The notes beneath the pieces were generated by a model that made no database searches, was not told where the DNA came from, and saw only the letters and a list, made by a program, of their open reading frames with translations. 22,500 bases of DNA from Anaeromyces robustus (lineage: Eukaryota > Neocallimastigomycota > Neocallimastigomycetes > Neocallimastigales > Neocallimastigaceae), in contig MCFG01000026.1 of NCBI GenBank assembly GCA_002104895.1, positions 47,501 to 70,000 of the forward strand, given 5' to 3'. Within the stretch, counting starts at the first letter, position 1; each line of letters opens with the position of its first letter. This document shows, piece by piece, positions 14,958 through 22,500 of the stretch. Both the position numbers and the translations under genes were made by a program.

Positions 14958-15720
14958 TTAATTTCGAATAAAAGTAGCACCAAAAATAGAAGATTCCTTT
15001 TTATTTTTTTCTTTTTCAGTAGTTCGATGTTTCATTTCTTTAGCAATTTCCCTTATTTTTATATTTTAAAAAAAAAAAAAAAAAAAAACAAGTTGAAAAT
15101 AACCATAAAATAAAATAAAATAATAATAGAATAATAAAACAAAAAATGAAATTATTAATAGAAAAAATATTTATTATATTCCAAAAAAAAAATATATATG
15201 TATAGACATATAAATATAAATATAAAAATATTTAAATATTTATCTATTTAAATATTTTCATATTTAATTATATTTAATTATATTTAATTATATTTAATTA
15301 TATTTAATATATATATATATTTTTACTTTGCTCTATTAGAAGCATTATCCAAAGAAGAATATTTAATAGGATCTTCATAATAATATTCAAAATTTCTTTT
15401 TCCCTTTTTTGTAGTTGATTCTATCCTATTATTATTTCTATACAATATTATTATAATATTTATTAATATGTATTAAAAAAAATATAAAATAAAATAAAAA
15501 TAAAAATAAAAACATTTATACATAATAAAAATTTTATATATGTTTTTCATATCTCTCTATATATATAATAATATATATATTAATAACTACTAACTACTAA
15601 ATTAATAATAATAATGCATATATATATATTTACATACTTATTAATGGTAATATCAGTATAATCTTTATTTGATCTTTTAGTTTTATTTATAAATCCTACA
15701 TCAGATGGTTTTTGAGTCAT
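14958..15720 (-). CDS. Unrecognised small charged protein, 95 aa
   Basis: Exons 15638-15720, 15327-15437 and 14958-15051 join in phase (AA|A, then AA|G) to give 95 aa. The protein starts MTQKPSDVGFINKTKRSN, has a Tyr/Asp-containing middle (NFEYYYEDPIKYSS), a probable charged helix (NRAKEIAKEMKHRTTEKEKN) and a C-terminal motif SSIFGATFIRN. I do not recognise the family. It is strongly basic and hydrophilic with no signal peptide or membrane segment, and it looks like a small nuclear or scaffold-type protein, though that is a guess. Support comes from ATG, two consensus-like introns (GTATGT...TAG and GTAAAA...AAG) and a continuous frame whose composition differs from the spacers. It lies 471 bp upstream of DPH6 on the same strand. 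Confidence 0.72.
15261..15308. repeat. 10-bp tandem repeat TATTTAATTA in intron 2 of the small gene
   Basis: Four exact copies of TATTTAATTA plus a partial fifth lie within the 275-nt intron (15052-15326), close to its 5' splice site on the minus strand. Confidence 0.85.
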
Positions 15721-16235
15721 CTTGTTTTATTTTATATTTTATTTTTATTTTTAATAAAATAAATAATTAAAATATTTATTAAAATACTAAATGAAATGTA
15801 TAAAAAAAAAAAAAGATATTTTATAAAATAATCTTAAAAAATAATAATAATAATATATTTTTATAATATTCTTTTTCTTTCTTTCTTTCTTTATTTATTT
15901 AATTCTTTTTATTTAATTATCTATCTATATATTTTTATTTTTATTTTTTAGTTTTTTATTTTTTATTTTTTATTTTTTTTCTTTTTTTCTTTTTTTATTT
16001 TATTCTATCTTATTTATACTAATTTTCAATTATTTATTGATTATGATGTATGATGTATGATGTTAAAAAAATAACACCTCTTTACATAAATTACAAATGA
16101 TAAATAATAACAAATAATAATAATAATAATTATAAGAAAAAAAAAAAAAAAGCCAATTTATAATAATAAATAAAAAAAAAATATTTTTAACACCTTACAT
16201 ATTTAGAATCATATATATATTTATAAATATATACA

Positions 16236-16282
<47 letters not shown>

Positions 16283-17100
16283 GTATTTCTGTTTTTTTAA
16301 TTTATTATTATTATTATTTGTTATTTATTATTTTCACACATAAAAAAAAAAAATTAAAAATATATATATATATATATATGTAGAAAAATTATTATATTTC
16401 AATATTTTAATTATGATTTTTTTATCTATTATTATAATAAAAAATTTTTCATGTATTTCATGTATAACACAACACAATAACACAATATAAATGAACAATT
16501 ATTTTTTATTGTTATTTTTTATTTTTTTATTTTTTATTTTGTTTTTTTTTTTTTATTTTTTTATCTTATATATATATATATATATTAATATTTTCTTTAA
16601 TATTTTCTTTCTGTCTGTCTGTCTTTCTTTCTTTTTTTTTTTTTTTTTTTTATAATATAAATTATAAAAATAAAAAAATAAAAGAATATTATTATATATA
16701 TTTATATATTAAAATAAAAAAACTCCTATAAATTATGATTACGATTATTATATTAATTTTGTTATTAATGATTTAATGTTATTATATTTAATGTTTATTT
16801 TATTTTATTTTATTTTATTAGGTTTTTCTTAAAGTGTGCTTTTTTTTATAATTTGTTAGTTTATTTAATTTAAATATAAATTAATTTAATAGTTAATTGA
16901 TTTTATGTTTTATTATATTGTATTAATTTATTATTCTGTATTTTATATTCTGTATTTTGTATTTTATTTTTATTTTTATTGTTTTCTTTATTATTACTAT
17001 TGTTATTATTTGTATATAAATTGTATAATAATTATTTGATTGTATTGTAATAATTTTACATTTTTCAACCAGTTTTGAAAAATAAAAAATATTATTAATT
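15721..17100. other. Intergenic region between UBC7 stop and the small gene start
   Basis: About 1.4 kb of A/T sequence without a supportable gene. On the minus strand it must hold the UBC7 3' UTR (roughly the end next to 17100) and the small-gene promoter (next to 15721). It contains a CTTT/CTGT-type pyrimidine repeat (about 16599-16632), several (TA)n blocks and the (AAT)n array at 16235-16279. The part next to UBC7 (about 16730-17100) is less repetitive, as expected of a transcribed 3' UTR. Confidence 0.65.
16235..16279. repeat. (AAT)n microsatellite
   Basis: About 15 uninterrupted AAT units in the spacer between UBC7 and the small gene. Confidence 0.9.
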
Positions 17101-18379
17101 TTAAAAACCTAAAGATTTTTCAACAGTTTTTCTAACTCTTTTGTTGAATTCTTCACGATTTGTTCTGTACATTTTCTATTAAAATTAAATTATAAAATTA
17201 TTTTATTTTAAATATTATATATTATATTTAATATATATATATATATATTATTATTATTATTATTATTATTATATAATCTTAATAAATAATATTTTATATA
17301 AATTATTTATTCTTATAACTTACAGCAGCATCAACATTAGCTGGACTTTCATCATTTGGTTCTTTTTTTAATTATTTTTATATTATAATATTTTTGATTA
17401 TTAAACAAATATAATATATATATATTATATAATTAATTCATCAATTAAAAATAACATATTATATTTATATTTATATATATATATATTTATATATATATAG
17501 AAAAATAGTATAAAATATAGATATTTACCAGCTAACATACTAACGACACTTAATAAAATTTTTTCTACACTTTGAACTGGACTCCATCTTTCATTACTAC
17601 TTTCATACATATTAGGATCATTACCTGGAGCATGAAGAATAGATATACAAACTTTTCCATTTTTGTAAACTTTTGTATAAAAAAAAAAAAAATTAAAGAA
17701 GAAAAAATAAAAGAAATAATTTCATTAAAATTTATAAATTATTTTTATTCTATTTATATAATAATAATAAATAATAAATAATAATAATAAATTACTATTT
17801 GGATGCCACATTTCACAAGTAAATTCCATAACTGGTGGATTTAATGGATAATCATTTGGGAAAGTAAGAATAGCTGGGAAAATACCACCTTCATATGGAG
17901 TCTTTTTTAAAATAAATATATATACATATATAATTTATATATTTTACATATTTTAAATATATTTTAATAAAAATATTTAAAATATGTAAAATATATAAAT
18001 TATATATGTATATATATTTATTAAAATATATTATACTTTTTTTTATATATTCCATATATTATAATTATAATAATTACCTTTTCTGGACCACTATTTTTAT
18101 ATTATATAATGAAATAAAGCAAAATGAGAAGAAAAAAAAAAAAATACATATAATATAATAATAATATAATTTAATAGAGAGAGAAAAAAAAATAAAATAA
18201 AAATAAAACTGGTATGAAAAAAAAAAAAAAATTATTATTATTAAGTATTGATATTTACGAAACTAAAGCTTCCCACTATAATATATATATATATAATTTT
18301 AAAAAAATAAATAAATAAATTATTAAAAGTTTTTTTTCCCTTTTTTAAATATATAATAATAATAATGATAATAATAATG

Positions 18380-18412
<33 letters not shown>

Positions 18413-19595
18413 TTGTTAATTATTTATTACCTTGAAGAAATTTGTTTCTGAAATTGGACCTGCGATAATACCTTCTGGGGCATTTAAGGTCAATTCTATT
18501 GAATTATTAATGATATATATATATATAAAATGAATTTATATAAATATTTGTAATTAATTAAAATGAATATTTAAAAATAATAATGATAATGAATTTATAT
18601 ATAAATGTATGTAATTAATTATTAATTAAAATGAATATTTAATAATATTAATGATAATGATAAAGTTTATAATGGTATTGATACTGATACTGATAATATT
18701 GATAATATTAATAATGATATTGATAATGATATTGATATAGATATTGATATTGATTATCACGAATCGATGAATGAATAATATAAAATTAGTATAATAAATT
18801 TTTTTTCATAAAATATATGTATGAATGTACACATTAATATAAAATTTTGTTAATGTTATTCTAATAAATAAAAATTGTTTATATACAATAATAATAAATT
18901 TATTTATTTATTTAATTTTCTATATATATGTCGTTATTTTTTTTTTTTTTGTAGTTTGTCCTGTTTTGTTTTGTTCTATTATTTAATTTATAAATTTTTA
19001 TTGATTTATTCTTGTATATAATTTTATTATTGATTCTGCCAATTGGATTAATGAAATGGTGTTTTTACATTTATATATCTTATATAAATTTATAAAATAA
19101 TTTTTTATTGGAATTAGAAATAGAAAAAAAAAAAATCTTGGAATATAAGAAAACATAATTACTAATTTAATAAAAATGAATATAGATTTTTTTTTTTATT
19201 CAAAGATATTTATATACTTATTAATAAATTGTTTTAAATGTTTATTTATTTATTTATTATTATTATTATTAATTTCTCTATTCATATTTATTCATATATA
19301 ATATATAATTTATTTTATTTATTTTTTTTTTATTTATATATATATAAAGTTTCAATTCAAAAGTTTCTTATAACATTAAAAAAAAGAAAAAATTCGATTT
19401 TCCATTATCAAAAAACTTTTTTTTCTATGTTCTTATAAATTCTTTTTTTACATTATATATATATATTATATTTTATTTTATTTTTTTTTTTTTTTTTTTA
19501 ATAATAAAGTATTTTTTCTTAAATAGTCAATAATAATAACCTTTATATTCTTTCATTAATCTTTTTAAAGTGGTACTTCTTTGTCTGAAAGACAT
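17101..19595 (-). CDS. UBC7: Ubiquitin-conjugating enzyme E2, Ubc7/UBE2G2 type
   Basis: Eight exons join in phase: 19541-19595, 18431-18495, 18259-18275, 18078-18090, 17796-17901, 17529-17669, 17324-17361 and 17101-17175. The 169-aa product (human UBE2G2: 165) is a single UBC domain. It shows [19 protein letters not shown] (31-49), HPN (83-85), the catalytic C93 in [12 protein letters not shown], and then the acidic loop between Cys and Trp ([15 protein letters not shown]) typical of the Ubc7/Ubc3/UBE2R group. [14 protein letters not shown] (132-145) and a C-terminal KSLGF match UBE2G2. The enzyme passes ubiquitin to ER-associated degradation E3s such as Hrd1/gp78; in yeast it is held at the ER by Cue1. 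No membrane anchor is present, as expected. Exons 3 and 4 are microexons of 17 and 13 nt, and intron 1 is 1045 nt. UBE2G1 is less likely given the C-terminal sequence. Confidence 0.95.
17911..18022. repeat. 50-bp perfect inverted repeat in UBC7 intron 4
   Basis: The left arm (17911-17960) and right arm (17973-18022) are exact reverse complements over 50 bp, separated by a 12-nt spacer. The arms are A/T-rich but not a simple repeat; they include the asymmetric words TTTACATATTTTAAA and TTTAAAATATGTAAA. The hairpin takes up 112 of the 176 nt of intron 4 (17902-18077), directly between the 13-nt exon 4 and exon 5. No target-site duplication or internal gene is seen. Confidence 0.9.
18531..18657. 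repeat. Imperfect tandem duplication of about 60-68 bp
   Basis: Copy A (18531-18588) and copy B (18590-18657) both run TGAATTTATAT...GTAATTAATT...AAAATGAATATTTAA...AATGATAA. Copy B carries a small ATTAATT-type insertion and scattered substitutions. It lies inside UBC7 intron 1. Confidence 0.75.
18661..18755. repeat. Degenerate GATATT/GATAAT hexamer repeat
   Basis: A run of GATATT, GATACT and GATAAT words covers about 95 bp, with less poly(A/T) than its surroundings. It looks like (Asp-Ile)n coding repeat on the plus strand or (Ser-Ile)n-type on the minus strand. However, it lies inside an intron of UBC7, and no conserved domain adjoins it. Confidence 0.7.
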
Positions 19596-20857
19596 TTTTG
19601 TTTTTTTTTTTTTCTTCTTAAAAAAAAAAATTTAAAATTTAATAATAAAAAAAACAAAAAAAAACTTTCTATTAATATAAAAATTAAAAAAAAAAACAAA
19701 AAACAAGATTATGTATATATAATATGATAATATATAATAATAATAATAAATAATAATAATAATAATTTAATTATTAATTATTTAATTATTTTATATATAT
19801 ATTAAGTATTATACAAAACAAAAAAAATAAATAAATAAATAAAATAAATAAAATAAATAAATAAATAAATAAATAATTTAATAAATAAATAAATAAATAA
19901 ATAAATAAATTATTTGCATTTATAATAAGTATAAAAAAAAATGTTTTTTTTTATTAAAAAATAAATTGTGACATATTATTTACAATAGTAATTAAATAAT
20001 AGATTATAATATATTATTTATATATTATTAATATATGGTATATAAATTATATATATATATTATAAAAAAAAAAAATATAAAAAAAATATATTATATTTTT
20101 ATAATAAAAAATGGGTATTACAAGAAACAGAAATAAATAAATAAATATAAAGAAAAAAATTATTATTATTATTACTTATTATATATAAATAAAAAAAAGA
20201 AAAAATGGAAATAAAACTAGATAGTATATATGTAGTATATATATACAATTATACAATTATACAATACACAAAATACATAAAATACACACATACTTTATTA
20301 AACAACGTTTATTTTTTTTTTTTTTTCTAATTTTTCTAATAATTTGTTTATTTATATATTTTTTTTTTATTTTATTTTATTTTTTATTTGACTTTATATT
20401 TGCAGACAAATTTTTGTTTTTGTTTTTGTTTTTTTGGGTTAATTTTTACAATATGAAAAAACAAATTGTTTTTTCTTTTTTTTTTTTTTTTTCTAATCAA
20501 AATTAAAATTAAATTTACATATATAAAAAAAAAAGGGTTGGTTAAAAAAAAAATAATTTCTTATACTCCCATTTTAGGTTCTTTTTTTTTTTAATCCATC
20601 TATGGTAGTATTATTTCTTTTTCGTCTTTTTTTATATATTTTAATTTTAATTACTTATATTTTATTTACTTTCATAAAAAAAAATATAATATTATTTATT
20701 TAATATTATATTTCTTTTTTTTTATTATTTTTAAAAAAGAAAAAATAGGTTGAAAAAAAAAATTTCATTTTATATATATTGCTTTTTGATTTTTTTTTTA
20801 GTTTCTGTTTTTTTTTTTTTTTTCCTGAATTTATTAATTATTTAATAAATTTTAAAT
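19596..20857. other. Intergenic region between IDH stop and UBC7 start
   Basis: About 1.26 kb without a gene. On the minus strand it holds the UBC7 promoter and leader (next to 19596) and the 3' UTR of the isocitrate dehydrogenase gene (next to 20857). It contains an (AAAT)n array, TA blocks, CA-containing sequence near 20247-20290 and many T-tracts. No open frame or conserved motif was found. Confidence 0.65.
19822..19909. repeat. (AAAT)n microsatellite upstream of UBC7
   Basis: Around 20 AAAT units with two short interruptions (AAAATAAAT phrases and one AATTTAAT), about 230-310 bp upstream of the UBC7 start codon. Confidence 0.85.
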
Positions 20858-22500
20858 TTAAGCACGAATGGAAGCTAATTTCTTGGCAATAGCATCCATG
20901 AATTGTTCAGTGTTGACGTAGTGTTCACGCTTAAGATCCTTACCGTGAATAGCAAGAGCTAAATCCTTAGTCATGATACCATCATCATCAATAACACTGA
21001 TACAGGCTTGTTCAACATCATCACAGAACTTCTTAAGATCTTCATTACCATCTAACTTAGCACGGTGAGCTAAACCACGAGTCCAAGCAAAGATACTAGC
21101 AATTGGGTTAGTACTAGTTTCTTCACCTTGTTGGTATCTACGGTAGTGTCTAGTAACGGTACCGTGAGCAGCTTCACTTTCAACAGTCTTACCATCTGGA
21201 GTAACTAAGATGGAAGTCATAAGACCGAGAGAACCGAAACCTTGAGCAAGAATATCGGATTGAACATCACCATCGTAGTTCTTAGTAGCCCAAACGAAAC
21301 CACCAGAGGACTTAAGAGTTTGAGCAACCATATCATCAATAAGTCTGTGTTCGTACCAGATACCTTCCTTTTCGAATTGAGCCTTGTATTCTTTTTCGTA
21401 AATTTCAGCAAAGATATCCTTGAATCTACCATCGTAAGCCTTTAAGATAGTGTTCTTGGTAGAAAGGTAAAGTGGTTGTTTCTTGGCAAGAGCCATTTGG
21501 AAACAAGATTGAGCGAAACCTCTAATAGATTCATCAGTGTTGTACATACCCATACCAACACCAGTACCCTTGTAGTTGAAAACATCGTAGGTAATTGGTT
21601 CACTACCATCATCTGGGGTGAAGACAATTTGGAATTTACCTGGACCTGGAGTAACGAAATCAGTGGCACGGTATTGGTCACCGAAAGCGTGACGACCAAT
21701 AGTAATTGGCTTAGTCCAACCTGGAACAAGACGTGGGACTCTCTTAAGAACAATTGGAGCTCTGAAGACAGTACCACCAAGAATATTACGGATAGTACCG
21801 TTTGGAGATTTCCACATCTTCTTAAGGTTGAATTCTATTTATAAAGAAAAAATAAATAATAATAATATATAATAATAATAAAGATTTTATAATATATTAT
21901 AATAATATAATAATATAATATAATATAATATAATAAAATATTTAAAAATATTGAATTAATATTATATTTTAAAAAAAAAATTATATTTATTTATATTTAT
22001 GTCTCTTTGTTTTTATTATTATTATTCTTATTATTATTATATATTAATTACCCTTAACACGAGCTTCATCTGGAGTAATGGTGGCACACTTAATGGCAAC
22101 ACCACACTTCTTAGTAGCTTCAGCAGAGTCAATAGTGATTTGGTCATTAGTCTATTTATAAATAATATAAAAAAATATTTATTAGAAAATCAATTTTTTT
22201 CCCATTTTATAGATATATTCTTTATTTTTCGATATTAAATATTTACTTCATCACGCTTTTGAATACTAAGATCGTAGTATTGGATGTTTAAGTCACAGTA
22301 TGGGAAGATTAACTATTATTTATATAAATATTAATAAAAAATATATATATATATTTTAATATTTAATTTTATTTCAAGAATTTTAAATATATCTTTATAT
22401 ATTAAATATATTTTATAAAAACTTACTTGTTCCTTAATCCTTTTATTTTTTTTTATCAAAAATTTTTATATTATTATAAAAAAAAAATATATATATAATT
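20858..22500 (-). CDS. NADP-dependent isocitrate dehydrogenase, 5' end cut by the window edge
   Basis: The enzyme oxidatively decarboxylates isocitrate to 2-oxoglutarate and makes NADPH. Visible exons are 22427-22439 (13 nt), 22247-22312, 22052-22151 and 20858-21834. They join in phase to 384 whole codons of protein, and the window ends in the next intron upstream. Only about 26 residues of a cytosolic-type enzyme are missing. The sequence follows eukaryotic IDH1/IDH2 closely: [24 protein letters not shown], the substrate-binding Arg in [38 protein letters not shown], the metal-binding Asp residues in NYDGDVQSD, and the NADP-contacting [10 protein letters not shown]. The C terminus is ASIRA, not a peroxisomal SKL-type signal; any N-terminal targeting peptide is outside the window. 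Codon use favours C-ending and GGT/AAG codons, unlike the A/T-ending codons of the neighbours, which suggests high expression. The NADP-type assignment is by family resemblance. Confidence 0.95.

Larger units (their letters stand above)
18496..19540 (-). other. Long intron 1 of UBC7
   Basis: This 1045-nt intron is several times longer than most others here, which run about 60-400 nt. Donor GTTATT follows codon 18 and acceptor TAG precedes codon 19. It contains an imperfect tandem duplication (18531-18657), a GATATT-type hexamer block (18661-18755), TTTA repeats and T-tracts. An open frame on the plus strand at 19238-19438 is Ile/Tyr/Phe low complexity and is not called. Confidence 0.7.

Noticed and set aside
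17911-18022. MITE-like transposon
   Set aside because: The inverted repeat is real, but there is no recognisable target-site duplication or family-specific end, and dispersed copies cannot be tested here, so it is called only as an inverted repeat.
19238-19438. Plus-strand frame rich in Ile/Tyr/Phe
   Set aside because: Lies in UBC7 intron 1 and consists of translated TTTA and TA repeats.
21476-21844. 122-codon plus-strand frame and other frames overlapping IDH
   Set aside because: Antisense or out-of-frame shadows of the large IDH exon, which has a full conserved protein sequence.

Overview
This is a very AT-rich nuclear window from a eukaryote with intron-dense genes. Intergenic DNA is almost entirely A/T, with long poly(A)/poly(T) runs and (AAT)n, (AAAT)n and (TA)n repeats. 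Genes show as islands of slightly higher GC, and splicing them conceptually gives clean conserved proteins. The Asn-rich coding repeats, extreme AT content and mean of more than five introns per gene suggest an anaerobic gut fungus (Neocallimastigomycota). That is an inference. An AT-rich amoebozoan is the main alternative, though dictyostelid genes usually carry fewer introns. The Dph6 (with C-terminal RidA domains) and Ubc7 proteins look fungal in architecture.

Plus strand, left half: about 2.9 kb without a gene; a CaMK-family Ser/Thr kinase (2893-6519, 7 exons, 870 aa, long Asn/His-rich tail); then a neutral-sphingomyelinase-like EEP phosphodiesterase (7231-8789, 3 exons, possibly extended 5' to 7048). 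The two lie in tandem in the same reading frame, and the junction between them is the most interesting part of the window.

Minus strand, right half: diphthine-ammonia ligase Dph6 with two RidA-like domains (9830-14486, 14 exons, 711 aa); an unrecognised 95-aa charged protein (14958-15720, 3 exons); the ERAD ubiquitin-conjugating enzyme Ubc7/UBE2G2 (17101-19595, 8 exons, 169 aa, with two adjacent microexons and a 50-bp perfect inverted repeat in an intron); and NADP-dependent isocitrate dehydrogenase (20858 to beyond the right edge, 4 exons visible, codon usage unlike its neighbours). The plus and minus gene sets converge on the 8790-9829 spacer.

The genes are unrelated housekeeping and signalling genes, and I see no operon-like logic. 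All 34 inferred introns are GT-AG. Twenty end in TAG, 13 in AAG and only one in CAG, and several acceptors follow an oligo(A) run instead of a polypyrimidine tract. I saw no tRNA, rRNA, CRISPR array, transposase, reverse transcriptase or viral gene. All exon joins were worked out by hand from reading-frame phase and family conservation.
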